Counted from the stretch's first letter, positions 28,686-37,993 are shown. The stretch: DNA of 64,000 bases from Cytobacillus dafuensis (GCF_007995155.1 NZ_CP042593.1:3762001-3826000); one strand, 5' to 3'. The notes: a model not told the origin generated them from the sequence alone. Program-made: numbers and translations.

Positions 28686-28935
28686 AAATAAAAAAACCTC
28701 TCATCCCATAATAGGGACGAGAGGATTATGTATATCTCCCGCGGTACCACCCACATTAGTGACAAAGTCACTCGCTTCATTCAACCTTAACGCGGTATAC
28801 GGCAAGCATTACTGTTCATTCACACTTGCTGCTCAAAGGCGAGTTCATGGGATACCTGACTGACTTGCACCACCCGTCAGCTCTCTAAATCAGAATAAAA
28901 CACCATTACTGCTCCTTATCTTAGCAGATAACTAT
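28686..28935 (-). promoter_or_regulatory. T-box riboswitch of leuS
   Basis: Read on the minus strand, the leader carries the conserved T-box TGGGTGGTACCGCGG (complement of 28739-28753), then a terminator hairpin CCTCTCGTCCC / GGGATGAGAGG with T7 (about 28690-28724). Stem I features AGAGAGCTGACGGGTGG and GTGCAAGTCAG are present, and GAACTCGCC suggests a CUC leucine specifier at 28841-28843. Uncharged tRNA-Leu would stabilise the antiterminator and allow leuS expression. Confidence 0.93.
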
Positions 28936-29059
28936 TTAATTAAATGTAATTGTATATAATTTCCCGCCAAGATGCAAGGGGGCTCATCCTGACGAGAAAT
29001 TTAATACTTAGCATATGAAGTAAATGTTCATGTGTGAAAACATTTTTACTATTTTCCCC

Positions 29060-29095
29060 AAAAAAATAAAGGGCAATCAATACTGATTGCCCCTT
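29060..29095 (-). terminator. Terminator beyond the 3-hydroxybutyrate operon
   Basis: GGGCAATCA pairs with TGATTGCCC around a 4-nt loop and is followed by TTTATTTTTTT on the minus strand. Repeat copy B lies between it and the dehydrogenase stop. Confidence 0.82.
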
Positions 29096-29103
29096 GAAAT
29101 GTT

Positions 29104-29214
29104 TTATCCCGCATTAACCGGCAGTAAGACCCCCACATCAAAACTTTTAGGGAACTAAAAAAGGATAAGTGGGGGATGAAAAAAAACCCCACTTATTGAA
29201 GTTTCACTTTATTG
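29104..29214 (-). repeat. Interspersed repeat family 1, copy B (short, divergent)
   Basis: Opposite orientation to the other copies: on the minus strand it begins AATAAAGTGAAACTTC, has a CCCCACTT/AAGTGGGG-type hairpin with a T8 loop, and ends GGTTAATGCGGGATAAA. The stop codon of the 3-hydroxybutyrate dehydrogenase (TAA) is formed by the first bases of the repeat. Confidence 0.8.
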
Positions 29215-29985
29215 AACCGTATACCCGCCATCTATCACAATCGCCTGCCCAGTCATCCCCATTGCAGAATCACTAGCTAAGAAAATAGCACATTCAGCTA
29301 TCTCATCAACAGTTAATAACCTTTTTTGAGGAACTAATGGAAAAATTACTTCATTTAATACATCTTCAAGCGGCACATTTCTCGTTTTGGCTAAATCATT
29401 GAGCTGATTCCGAACTAAGGCTGTATCCACATAGCCAGGACAGATGGCATTAACGGTAATTCCATCTGTGGCCGTTTCTAATGCCGCTACTTTCGTTAAC
29501 CCAATTACTCCATGCTTTGCACTATTGTAAGCAGCTTTTCCTGCAAAGCCGACTAAGCCATTGATGGAAGCCATATTAATGATTCTGCCAAATTGCTGTT
29601 TTTTCATAATTGGCAAAACATGCTTAATGGAAATAAATGGTGCCGTCAACATGACTTTTATTAGAAATTCAAACTTATCGGTTGGGAAGTCTTCGATATA
29701 TGAAACATGCTGCAAGCCAGCATTATTTATAAGTACCTCTAAACTTCCATAATGGCTTACTGCTTCTTGCAAGCAGGATTGAATATCAATTTCTGATGTC
29801 ACATCACATTTTAATCCGATAGCGTCATAGCCTTCATCCTGCAAATTTTTTGCAGCCCTTTTGACTGCATCTTCTTGAATATCGGTTAAAACAATTTTTG
29901 CTCCAGCTGCTGCAAATTTTTTCCCTATTTCAAAACCAATTCCTTGAGCAGCACCTGTAATAAAAATAACTTTTTCCTGAACCAT
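29209..29985 (-). CDS. 3-hydroxybutyrate dehydrogenase (SDR family)
   Basis: A 258-aa short-chain dehydrogenase converting 3-hydroxybutyrate to acetoacetate with NAD. Cofactor motif TGAAQGIG (10-17), NNAG (89-92), catalytic S140 region (NMASINGL) with YNSAKHG (Y153, K157), and ICPGYVDT. It resembles B. subtilis YxjF. It lies 47 nt downstream of a GntP-type permease and close to a sigma-54 activator, forming a catabolic module. Acetoacetate activation genes (scoAB) are not in the window. Confidence 0.87.
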   Translation of the reverse strand: MVQEKVIFITGAAQGIGFEIGKKFAAAGAKIVLTDIQEDAVKRAAKNLQDEGYDAIGLKCDVTSEIDIQSCLQEAVSHYGSLEVLINNAGLQHVSYIEDFPTDKFEFLIKVMLTAPFISIKHVLPIMKKQQFGRIINMASINGLVGFAGKAAYNSAKHGVIGLTKVAALETATDGITVNAICPGYVDTALVRNQLNDLAKTRNVPLEDVLNEVIFPLVPQKRLLTVDEIAECAIFLASDSAMGMTGQAIVIDGGYTVQ

Positions 29986-30032
29986 GTTGTGACTCCTTTC
30001 AAATACCTAACATACCAAGATCTCTTTGAAAT

Positions 30033-31358
30033 CTAAATCCCTAAGCCTAATGAGAATAAAATGATCGCAATTGCAACACCTATGGCAGGAACAATAACCG
30101 TTAGTGCGCCAACTGCACCATAAGCATCCTGATGAGCTTCACCACAAATAGATCGTACTGTTGTCACAACATAACCATTATGAGGCAGAGAGTCCAAGGC
30201 ACCCGACGATATGGCAACAACCCTATGCAATGCTTCAGGATTTACTCCCATATCCATATAATGTGGTGCAATTAAAGGCAAGGCTATCGCCTGACCTCCA
30301 GAAGCTGAGCCCGTCATTCCAGCTATTACACTTACAGCAATAGCCCCTCCAATAAGCGGACTTCCAGGAATACTAGTCATAAATTCAACAGCAGTTGTAA
30401 AAGCCGGAACAGCTTTTGCCACTCCTCCAAATCCGACAACAGCCGCTGTATTACCGATAGCAATTAATGCCCCTAGAGTTCCCTCTGAAACGGCATTCCA
30501 GAAATTTCTGAAGTATTTTCTATTCAATAAATAAGTAGCAATAACTCCGCCTAATAAAGCAATAATAAGTGCAGATTGTTTAAGAGAATCGTGAAAAACA
30601 TAAGAAATTAATAATACGACAACTAAAGGAAGAATTCCCATAAATGGGTTTGGTAAAGCTTTGTTTTCTGTTACTGGATCACTATCCCTTGAGACAAATG
30701 TTTCTCCTTTTTTAACAGCTTTTGTTATCATCCTTTTCAGCCACCAGTAACCAAAGATCATCATAAATACGGCTACAATCAAACTAACCTCCCAGCCTGC
30801 ATACGGAGTTGTGTTTAAAAATTCAATTGGAATCCAGTTTTGAATCTCTGGTGACCCTGCAGAAGTCATCGTAAATGTTACGGACCCGAATGCAAGTGCT
30901 GCTGGGATAAATCTCCTCGGCAGATTTGCCTGTTTGAACAAGCTTAAAGCCATAGGATAAACAGAGAATGCTACGACAAATAAACTTACACCACCATAGG
31001 TTAAAATCGCACAAGATGCTACGATTGCTAAAACGGCATATTTCATTCCTAGCTTATCCACAACCATTTTCGAAACACTATCTGCTGCCCCGCTATCCTC
31101 CATGACCTTTCCAAAAATTGCTCCTAATAGGAACATTAAATACCATGACGTCACGAAACCTGAGAATCCGGACATATAATTACCAACTAAATTTGCTTCG
31201 CCTTCCGCAGCAAGCTGTGGAAATAGAGGCATACCGCTAAAAACGGCAACAAATATCGCTGACAATGGTCCAACGACAAGCAGATTCATCCCTCGCATCG
31301 TTAAATAAATTAATAATGCAAGGCCACCAATTAATCCAATCATGCTTAACAATTTCAT
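30033..31358 (-). CDS. GntP-family permease, probable 3-hydroxybutyrate transporter
   Basis: A 441-aa polytopic membrane protein (about 12 segments) of the GntP family, most like YxjC, which is encoded with the 3-hydroxybutyrate dehydrogenase YxjF in B. subtilis. Typical family stretch GGAIAVSVIAGMTGSASGG is present. The substrate is inferred from its partner gene. It is preceded by a sigma-54 promoter about 150 nt upstream. Confidence 0.85.
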   Translation of the reverse strand: MKLLSMIGLIGGLALLIYLTMRGMNLLVVGPLSAIFVAVFSGMPLFPQLAAEGEANLVGNYMSGFSGFVTSWYLMFLLGAIFGKVMEDSGAADSVSKMVVDKLGMKYAVLAIVASCAILTYGGVSLFVVAFSVYPMALSLFKQANLPRRFIPAALAFGSVTFTMTSAGSPEIQNWIPIEFLNTTPYAGWEVSLIVAVFMMIFGYWWLKRMITKAVKKGETFVSRDSDPVTENKALPNPFMGILPLVVVLLISYVFHDSLKQSALIIALLGGVIATYLLNRKYFRNFWNAVSEGTLGALIAIGNTAAVVGFGGVAKAVPAFTTAVEFMTSIPGSPLIGGAIAVSVIAGMTGSASGGQAIALPLIAPHYMDMGVNPEALHRVVAISSGALDSLPHNGYVVTTVRSICGEAHQDAYGAVGALTVIVPAIGVAIAIILFSLGLGI

Positions 31359-31510
31359 TTCCCCCTTTAATGTTTTTTACAATCATTTTCTAAGCTCTTT
31401 CCCTCTTTTTACATCCCTCCCATTCTTGATAACGCTTTCAAATGATGAGCTACTACATTTTTACAAAGGATTATAACAGAAGATTCAAAAAATTCTTCCT
31501 ACCCACTTAC

Positions 31511-31527
31511 TTGCAAGCTTTGTGCCA
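31511..31527 (-). promoter_or_regulatory. Sigma-54 (-24/-12) promoter
   Basis: On the minus strand TGGCACAAAGCTTGCAA matches TGGCAC-N5-TTGCA exactly, 150 nt before the permease ATG. An enhancer-binding activator is encoded just upstream, which makes a true SigL promoter very likely. Confidence 0.9.
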
Positions 31528-31690
31528 AAAATAAAAGCTTATGGGAAGGGATTTTTTGAATTTTTTATGAACATTTTTTCCGAAAAGCTGGAATGCAAAA
31601 TTGATAGTTTCTCATACTTAATAGAGTAGTTTCAATAATAGATGTGAAAACCATTGGCTTTTTTGCTGCAGAAATTAATAGATAAAAGGA

Positions 31691-31728
31691 AGTCCAGAAA
31701 ACTGGACTGTATTCCAATTTTCTGGACT
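31691..31728. promoter_or_regulatory. Paired palindromes, probable activator binding sites
   Basis: AGTCCAGAAAACTGGACT (31691-31708) is a perfect palindrome. A second, weaker one (31711-31728, ending CTGGACT) has its centre 20 bp away, two helical turns. They lie about 180-200 bp upstream of the -24/-12 promoter, where sigma-54 activators bind. The block also touches the stop codon of the activator gene and could fold as its terminator. Confidence 0.6.
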
Positions 31729-33097
31729 AGAGATGAAAAATTCCGTATTTTTTTAATTTCTCATACATGGAAGACTTGCTAATACCCAATGCTTTTGCTG
31801 CTTCAATCTTGTCATCATTAAATTTATTTATACTTTGAATCAATACTCTTTTTTCTGTTTCCTCCAAAATTTCCTTTAGCTTTTTACTCCCAACGGGGAA
31901 AACCGATGATTCTTTTAAATAATCAGGCAAAGAATCTAATGATATGACCTCGTTGTTTGTAAGATGAACGGATGCTTCAATGACATTCTCAAGCTCTCTA
32001 ATATTTCCTGGCCAGCTATATTGAGTAAATCGCTCGAGTACTTCATCTTCAACAAAGCTTATTCGCTTCCCCGATTTTTTCGTAATTTTTTTGATAAAAT
32101 AATCGAGCAAAACCGGGATATCGTCCATTCTTTCACGTAATGGAGGAATCGTGAATGGAACGACATTAATCCGATAAAACAAGTCTTCACGAAATCTTTT
32201 TTCTTCCATCATTTTTTCCAGAGGGCGATTTGTGGCAGCAATAATTCGAACGTCTACGGATATAGACTCTGTGGACCCTATACTTTCAATTTCACCCTCT
32301 TGAATGACTCTTAACAGCTTTACTTGCATATTCAAGGGCATATCGCCAATTTCATCTAAAAATAAAGTTCCCCCATCAGCCAATTGGAATTTCCCTTTTT
32401 TTCCGCCTTTTTTTGCTCCAGTAAAGGCGCCTTCTTCATAGCCAAATAATTCAGACTCAAGAAGATTTTCAGGTATGGCCCCGCAGTTAATTTTCACAAA
32501 TGGCTGATGGCTTCGATTGCTTAATTGGTGGATGCTGTGTGCGAATAACTCTTTGCCAGTTCCACTCTCACCACGGATAAGAACTGAGATATCGCTTGCT
32601 GCAATCATCTTTACTTTTTCCTTAAGACTTTCAATTTCTTTTGATTTCCCTAGCAGATCATCCAGGCTATATTTCACACTGCGATCAATATCTTGAATAT
32701 AGCTTTGAATCTTTGTTAGCATGCTTTTTACATGGCTATTCATTTTCATCCATTCCCTTGTGTCACGAAAGAACACAGTACCAAAAGCTCCAACCACCTG
32801 CCCATTAGATAAGATCGGAATACGGTTTGCAATCATATAATTCCCTTTTATGTATTGAAGGTCAGCGACCTCTTCTTTTCCTGTAGCAGCAACAATATGC
32901 ATGCGGGAATTTTCAATGACATTTGAGACATGTACACCAAGAACCTTCTCTCGTTCAACCTCTAAAAACTCACAATAGTTTTTGTTTATGTAAATGATTT
33001 TTCCTTTATTATCAACAACTACTAGCCAACCAAAAGCATTTTCCACAATTGTTTCAACAATATCAATAGGTATATCTAAAAGTGCGCTTCTCATCAT
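31727..33097 (-). CDS. PAS-domain sigma-54-dependent transcriptional activator
   Basis: A 456-aa enhancer-binding protein: PAS sensor (about 10-115, WLVVVDNKGKIIYINKNYCEFL), central AAA+ domain with Walker A GESGTGKE, the sigma-54 contact motif GAFTGA and Walker B TLFLDEIGD, and a Fis-type HTH at the end (AAKALGISKSSMYEKLKK). Family includes RocR and BkdR. The neighbouring permease and dehydrogenase with a sigma-54 promoter are its likely targets; the PAS ligand may be 3-hydroxybutyrate or a derivative, which is inference. Confidence 0.92.
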   Translation of the reverse strand: MMRSALLDIPIDIVETIVENAFGWLVVVDNKGKIIYINKNYCEFLEVEREKVLGVHVSNVIENSRMHIVAATGKEEVADLQYIKGNYMIANRIPILSNGQVVGAFGTVFFRDTREWMKMNSHVKSMLTKIQSYIQDIDRSVKYSLDDLLGKSKEIESLKEKVKMIAASDISVLIRGESGTGKELFAHSIHQLSNRSHQPFVKINCGAIPENLLESELFGYEEGAFTGAKKGGKKGKFQLADGGTLFLDEIGDMPLNMQVKLLRVIQEGEIESIGSTESISVDVRIIAATNRPLEKMMEEKRFREDLFYRINVVPFTIPPLRERMDDIPVLLDYFIKKITKKSGKRISFVEDEVLERFTQYSWPGNIRELENVIEASVHLTNNEVISLDSLPDYLKESSVFPVGSKKLKEILEETEKRVLIQSINKFNDDKIEAAKALGISKSSMYEKLKKYGIFHL

Positions 33098-33228
33098 AGT
33101 CCCCTTATTTGGATATTATGGAAATCTCTTTCTGTATTTTATCATACTTATCAGATAATTTAGATGAACATGTATCTTTTATACCCTTTTGGTCTAAAAA
33201 AATAGTAAAACGAATGGGAGTGTTTTTC

Positions 33229-33579
33229 TTGAAAGGTGTTTTATTATTGAATGAAAATGAACCGAAGAAATTGTTTGATAAACAAGTGAGAATTGCTTAT
33301 CAGCAAATGGCAGCAGTCTCTTATATGAAGGCGAACAAAATCCAAGTTGAGAAGCTCAATCCTTACCAAATAAATGATTATTATACCATCCCCCACGCTC
33401 TATTATTTGACTTGAAACAAACGAATGCTCATTTAGACTGCCTTGTGATCCCTTCTCAAAGAACGATCGAAGAATTTATTCAAATTTATCCTGCAAGATG
33501 GCTGTTATTAAAAAGCTATTTTAAGGAAATCTTATTTGTGAATAAGAGTGAAATAAACGATTTATATGGAACAAGCTGA
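33229..33579 (+). CDS. Unrecognised 116-aa protein
   Basis: I do not recognise this family. The product is about 116 aa, begins MKGVLLLNENEPKKLF, is soluble-looking, and contains an aromatic-rich centre (QINDYYTIPHALLFDL). TTG 33229 is preferred over the first ATG of the frame at 33109 because GGGAG lies 8 nt before it and the upstream 40 residues look non-coding. It is divergent from the sigma-54 activator and followed immediately by repeat family 2. Codon use resembles its neighbours, so it is probably real. Confidence 0.6.
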   Translation: MKGVLLLNENEPKKLFDKQVRIAYQQMAAVSYMKANKIQVEKLNPYQINDYYTIPHALLFDLKQTNAHLDCLVIPSQRTIEEFIQIYPARWLLLKSYFKEILFVNKSEINDLYGTS

Positions 33580-33600
33580 TATTTTATAATAAACTTCTCA

Positions 33601-33825
33601 GTTGATTTCCGCTGCAGGCACTTAGCGATCGCGGGCGGTCCGGAAGCCTCCTCGTCGCTATCGCTCCTGCGGGGTCTTCCTTCGACTCGCTTTCCCGCAG
33701 GACGTTGAAAAAGCTTCCTAGAATAATCACCGCACGAAGGAAATGCGTTAGCATTTTCGAGGAGCTCGCGCCTTCCGCTTCAATCAACAACAAAATAGTT
33801 TTATAAACACTGAGCTTTAACACAG
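33601..33825. repeat. Interspersed repeat family 2, copy 1
   Basis: A GC-rich block beginning GTTGATTTCCGCTGCAGG and ending CTTCCGCTTCAATCAAC plus a conserved tail to GCTTTAACACAG. It shares long near-identical tracts with 52751-52994 (for example AATCACCGCACGAAGGAAAT and GCGTTAGCATTTTCGAGGAG). The ends are imperfect inverted repeats, as in a MITE. No coding sequence. Confidence 0.88.
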
Positions 33826-33832
33826 CAATATT

Positions 33833-33867
33833 AATAAAAAAACCTGCAATAATTCTGCAGGTTTTAA
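33833..33867 (-). terminator. Terminator of the MFS gene
   Basis: AACCTGCA / TGCAGGTT hairpin followed by T7 on the minus strand; it begins directly at the MFS stop codon. Confidence 0.85.
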
Positions 33868-35045
33868 GAAGCATGAGCAAGTTTCTTCGAATTCTTTATT
33901 TTTTTATCATAAATAAGCGTAGTAAAGATAGAAATAAAGAGCAAGCCAATAACAATAGTAAATAGCATTGACATACCGTACATATCAACAAGGATACCGC
34001 CTAGCAAGGGGCCAATCATTCTGCCCGCTGTTGCCATGCTATTCACAATGCCTTGATAAAAGCCCTCTTTTCCTTTTGGCGCGAGATCATTAGCAATGGT
34101 TGGGACAGCTGGCCAAACAAACATTTCACCAATTGTTAATATAATCATCCCTGCAAGAAAAGCAGAAAACTCCTCTGCGCCAGATGCAATTAAAAAGGCA
34201 AATATTAAAATAACGATCCCCACATTTATTTGTGTCTTTAGAGATTTTATTCGTTTTACTACTATGTTCACGAAGGGCTGACCAAGAACAATCAATGCGC
34301 CATTAATCGTCCATAGCAAACTATATTGCTTTAACGAAATATTAAGCTCCTGTGTAAAGGAAGCAATTGTCGTCTGCCACTGAACATATCCAACCCAGCA
34401 TAAGCTATAGCCAATACACAATATTAATAAAGCATAAAGCCGAGAATGATTTTTATGAACTGGCTTTTCTTTTAGAACTGAAGTCTGAGTACCTGTTTCG
34501 GTATGAATACCTCTATATCCAAAAACGGCAATTAGAAGAAAGAGCGCATACATGAGTGTATTTGCAATAAATATTAACTGGAAGGAAAAAGATGCAACAA
34601 ACCCTCCAAGTGCAGCCCCAAGTGCAACACCTAAATTTTGTGCTACGTAAAGAGCGTTAAAGGATTTTCTTCCGCCTTCCTTCCAAACTGAACCTGCCAT
34701 TGCATACATAGAGGGAAAGATAATCCCTGACCCAAAACCAACAATGGTTAAAAAGAGCACATATGTAGGCCAGCCATTCCAGAAGGACAAGCCGATTAAT
34801 GATAATAACGCAGTTACTACTCCAAGCAAGATCGATTTATAGCCCCCAATTTTATCAAAAAGGATGCCTCCACATAAATTTCCGACCACACTTGCAGCAG
34901 AGTTTAGCATTAGGACAAAACCTGCTACCGATAAAGATTTCCCTAAATGATCATGAATATAAATCGTGTTTAATGGCCATAAAAAAGAAGAGCCTGTTAC
35001 ATTCACGACCATCCCAATAATTAATAACCATAAGGCGCGTGGCAT
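33864..35045 (-). CDS. MFS transporter
   Basis: A 393-aa major facilitator protein with 12 predicted membrane segments and the loop 2-3 motif GGILFDKIGGYKSIL (variant of GxxxDRxGRR). The second half carries DLAPKGKEGFYQGIVNS, as in YttB/multidrug-type MFS exporters. Substrate unknown. Monocistronic: own ribosome site (AAAAGGAGGGTG) and terminator. Confidence 0.85.
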   Translation of the reverse strand: MPRALWLLIIGMVVNVTGSSFLWPLNTIYIHDHLGKSLSVAGFVLMLNSAASVVGNLCGGILFDKIGGYKSILLGVVTALLSLIGLSFWNGWPTYVLFLTIVGFGSGIIFPSMYAMAGSVWKEGGRKSFNALYVAQNLGVALGAALGGFVASFSFQLIFIANTLMYALFLLIAVFGYRGIHTETGTQTSVLKEKPVHKNHSRLYALLILCIGYSLCWVGYVQWQTTIASFTQELNISLKQYSLLWTINGALIVLGQPFVNIVVKRIKSLKTQINVGIVILIFAFLIASGAEEFSAFLAGMIILTIGEMFVWPAVPTIANDLAPKGKEGFYQGIVNSMATAGRMIGPLLGGILVDMYGMSMLFTIVIGLLFISIFTTLIYDKKIKNSKKLAHAS

Positions 35046-35272
35046 GAAACACCCTCCTTTTAAAATAATCGCCTATCATCGTTTTTCAAAAAAACGAAAA
35101 AATTCCATTCTATTTCGGTTACCAAAATAATTTTATTTCTTTTTTATTGTCCTTGCAATAGATATTAAAGCCATTAAATAAATACAGAAAATACGAAATA
35201 ATCCCATAAAAACATTATGATATTTCAGGCAGTTTAATTGACAGTAGTTCATAATTTTGACAAAATAATAAA

Positions 35273-35309
35273 GAAAACACCGTACAAGTCTCATTTGTAC
35301 AGTGTTTTC
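35273..35309 (-). terminator. Terminator of the ccm-nrf operon
   Basis: GAAAACACCGTACAA (35273-35287) pairs with TTGTACAGTGTTTTC (35295-35309) with one mismatch, ending in a T-rich run on the minus strand, 18 nt after nrfA. Confidence 0.85.
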
Positions 35310-35327
35310 ATAGTTTACTTTTCGCTT

Positions 35328-36761
35328 TTATTTTTTCGGAGCAGGCTGTTGAGGTGGGAAATATCCATTAATTACATGCTCTTTCTTTTTCGGATTTTCC
35401 TTCTCTTCTAAAACAGCCTTCTTCGCTTTTTCTATCTCTTTATTTAATTCTTCTAGATTTACGCCTTTCTTTGCAAGCTCCTCAGTAGCAATTTGAATCG
35501 CTTTATTCGACTCATCACTAGAGATTTTCAATGAATCCATTGCTCCTTGCGGATTATGGAAGCCTGCAGCACTTTCAGCGGCAACAATATCCCAGTACCA
35601 TTGTCCTTTACGTACATGTTCTTGTGCTTCTTTTATTTTCTCTTCACTTACTCCAGAAGTGATCATTTTATTTACATAATAGTGTGAAGAAATAGAAATA
35701 TCCTCAGCTGAATGTAATGCCTTCATATGTGTATCCTGGATGCTTACAACACGGTCTTTGAGATCATCAAGGTCGCGGTTGCTATGACAGGTTGCACAAG
35801 ATTTCTCCATAGTTTTAAGTGGTGATTGCCACCAGTGAGAACTAATTTTCTTTTTACCGTCAGCACGCTCATATGGCATATGACAATCAGCACAGCTTAC
35901 ACCGGCTTTTCCATGAGGACCTTCCATATGTGTTTCAAAATCCGGATGCTGTGCCTTTAACATCGGAGTACCTGAAACATTATGAACCCAATCTTTTTCA
36001 AATCCTCTGTCTTTAGCCACAGTATCATAGTATTCATACATATTTTCTGGCTTAAAGCCATTTGCCCATGGGAATGTAACCTCCCCATTTTCTGGTGCAA
36101 AATAATACTCTACGTGACATTGACCACATACATAGCTTCTCATTTCATTTTTCGTCGGGTTTGACATGTCAACACCTTTAGATTCCATTGCTTTAATAAA
36201 GCTTGGACGAGTGATGCGAAGGTCCATTGTTTCAGGATCATGGCAGTCAGAGCAACCGATTGGAGAGTGTCCCATCGACTCCGCCTTTGGCCAAACGACA
36301 TCATTGAAGCTTCCACCCCAATATTCATCGCCCATTTCTTCAATCATTTGCGGAACTGCTGTTGATTTACATGTTAAGCAAGATCCAATTGATTTATCTG
36401 TAATTCGCATGGTTGATCGAATGTCTTCATTTGCATAAACATGTCCTCGATCCTCGTTGTAATCAGTAGCAAATCCATATCCGTTAAAAAGAATCGGTAA
36501 GTACGGTTCTTTATCTTCATCGAATTTACTTCTTTTTACAGAACCACTGTATTTCGTATCTTCCTCTTTTGCATTTTTCTGATAGCTGTCATATTGAAGC
36601 GGAAATAAATCCTTAAACGCTTCATTACTAATCTCATCCTTTGACAGACCAGTTTTATCAGAACTTGCTTCAGTACTCGCATTGTCTGAACTTGAACAGC
36701 CTGAGATAATGAGCATGACAGCAGCCAGGAATAAAAATGTCCATCGATAAGTCCTAGCCAT
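35328..36761 (-). CDS. nrfA: Ammonia-forming cytochrome c552 nitrite reductase NrfA
   Basis: A 477-aa pentahaem enzyme reducing nitrite to ammonium with six electrons. Signal peptide with lipobox ISGC (19-22), so it is membrane-anchored outside the cell. Haem motifs in the NrfA order: catalytic CLTCK (128-132), then CSDCH (170), CGQCH (212), CADCH (290), CATCH (322). Conserved distal residues fit: Y in CHVEYY and H in FETHMEGPHG. It overlaps nrfH by 8 nt and ends the ccm-nrf unit. The lysine-ligated haem needs special maturation, which the adjoining Ccm genes may provide. Confidence 0.96.
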   Translation of the reverse strand: MARTYRWTFLFLAAVMLIISGCSSSDNASTEASSDKTGLSKDEISNEAFKDLFPLQYDSYQKNAKEEDTKYSGSVKRSKFDEDKEPYLPILFNGYGFATDYNEDRGHVYANEDIRSTMRITDKSIGSCLTCKSTAVPQMIEEMGDEYWGGSFNDVVWPKAESMGHSPIGCSDCHDPETMDLRITRPSFIKAMESKGVDMSNPTKNEMRSYVCGQCHVEYYFAPENGEVTFPWANGFKPENMYEYYDTVAKDRGFEKDWVHNVSGTPMLKAQHPDFETHMEGPHGKAGVSCADCHMPYERADGKKKISSHWWQSPLKTMEKSCATCHSNRDLDDLKDRVVSIQDTHMKALHSAEDISISSHYYVNKMITSGVSEEKIKEAQEHVRKGQWYWDIVAAESAAGFHNPQGAMDSLKISSDESNKAIQIATEELAKKGVNLEELNKEIEKAKKAVLEEKENPKKKEHVINGYFPPQQPAPKK

Positions 36762-37287
36762 TATTCATCGTACCTCCTTTAGTATCTAACAATTCTCCTG
36801 ATTTAGGTGGTTTATAGAAATCTTCTGTTTTAAAGCCTTTGCCATGCGGGATTGCCTGGTGGCAGCTTGAACAGCTATCCTTTGCATCATGAGAAACATT
36901 ATCTAATGTGCTCTCATGGCAATTAATGCAGTTTTGATTGACGGCTTTTTTTGAATCTTCGGTCGTTAGCAGTACCTCAGGTATTTTTTCAGAACCGAGC
37001 GTATTGTAATACACATGTCCAATACCTGATTTTGCTTTAAACACTAACTTCCCTGCTAATGTTTCGTGAGGCAAGTGACAATCACTGCAAGCTAGCTTTG
37101 CATGCGTTGAATCTCCATGAGATTCATATACATTCGTCATAATGTGACAGCTTTGACAGAAATCTGCAGAATCTGTATAGGCAAATGTTTTAACTGTAAC
37201 GACAGAGACAATAATTCCCACAAATACTCCAATCATAATTAAGAGCTTTTTATCGATGGCTAATAGCTTTTTTAGCATTTTCTTCAC
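36754..37287 (-). CDS. nrfH: NrfH tetrahaem quinol dehydrogenase
   Basis: A 177-aa NapC/NirT-family protein with one N-terminal membrane anchor (about 14-36) and four haem sites: CQSCH (44), CSDCH (67), CINCH (120), CSSCH (139). It passes electrons from menaquinol to NrfA. It overlaps nrfA by 8 nt. Its ribosome site (AAAGGGAGGTGAAG) is strong. It follows the ResA-like gene by 45 nt. Confidence 0.95.
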   Translation of the reverse strand: MKKMLKKLLAIDKKLLIMIGVFVGIIVSVVTVKTFAYTDSADFCQSCHIMTNVYESHGDSTHAKLACSDCHLPHETLAGKLVFKAKSGIGHVYYNTLGSEKIPEVLLTTEDSKKAVNQNCINCHESTLDNVSHDAKDSCSSCHQAIPHGKGFKTEDFYKPPKSGELLDTKGGTMNNG

Positions 37288-37332
37288 CTCCCTTTTTTTA
37301 TCTATATATATTAAAACGCTGATAACAGCATT

Positions 37333-37845
37333 TTAATCCTGGGAATTGTGAATGTTTTCGATAAGTTCAATTAAATGTTCCTTAGTCGTAGGGCCAGAAA
37401 ATCTCTCAACAATTATTCCATTTTCATCAATAATGATCGTTTCAGGCTGGCCAATAACATTATATTTCTTAGATACATCCTCAGTTGTATCTAGTAAATA
37501 GCTCAATTTGGAATTTGATTCCTCAATGTATTTGTTCATTCTCTTTGTTGTTTCGCCTTTTGCGATTATGAAAAGCTCTGCATTTTTATATTCCGCTCCA
37601 AATGCTTCTAGCTCTGGAGCTTCATCAATACAAGGCTGGCACCATGTAGCAAAAAAGTTTAATACAACAATCTTTCCTTTAGAGTCAGATAATTTATGTT
37701 CTTTTCCATACATATCCTTAAGGGTATAATCAAAGGCTGTATCGCCTGGATTTGCTGATACCTTTTCGCTTAATCCGCTTATTAGAACACCGATGATCCC
37801 AATAGTAATTATGATGATGATAGTTGGAACGAGTCTTTTCCTCAT
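37333..37845 (-). CDS. ResA/CcmG-like thiol-disulfide oxidoreductase
   Basis: A 170-aa membrane-anchored thioredoxin-fold protein (anchor 8-26) with the active site WCQPC in FFATWCQPCIDEAPEL. Such proteins reduce the cysteines of apocytochrome c before haem ligation (ResA in System II, CcmG/DsbE in System I). In this operon it stands between ccmD and nrfH and is the likely CcmG equivalent. ResA has CEPC; the Q is a small difference. Confidence 0.9.
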   Translation of the reverse strand: MRKRLVPTIIIIITIGIIGVLISGLSEKVSANPGDTAFDYTLKDMYGKEHKLSDSKGKIVVLNFFATWCQPCIDEAPELEAFGAEYKNAELFIIAKGETTKRMNKYIEESNSKLSYLLDTTEDVSKKYNVIGQPETIIIDENGIIVERFSGPTTKEHLIELIENIHNSQD

Positions 37846-37861
37846 TCATTTCACCCGCTTT

Positions 37862-37993
37862 TTAATGTTCTGACTTCCAATCCTCAAGGAGCTGAAGCTC
37901 TTTTTTCAAGTCTTTTTGACGCTTTCCTAGAATAAAAATATATCCTGCAAGTAATCCCCAAATAACTGAATATGCTATAAATAAATATTGCAT
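37862..37993 (-). CDS. ccmD: CcmD-like small membrane protein
   Basis: A 43-aa protein: one membrane helix (YLFIAYSVIWGLLAGYIFIL) followed by a basic tail (GKRQKDLKKELQLL), the CcmD pattern. ATG at 37993 has AGGAGGCGG 7 nt upstream; the gene sits between ccmC (16 nt) and the ResA-like gene (17 nt). CcmD assists release of holo-CcmE from CcmC-haem-CcmE. Confidence 0.88.
   Translation of the reverse strand: MQYLFIAYSVIWGLLAGYIFILGKRQKDLKKELQLLEDWKSEH

Noticed and set aside
33584..33880. 98-aa minus-strand frame
   Set aside because: Lies in repeat family 2 and a terminator; arginine/serine-rich translation of GC-rich repeat.
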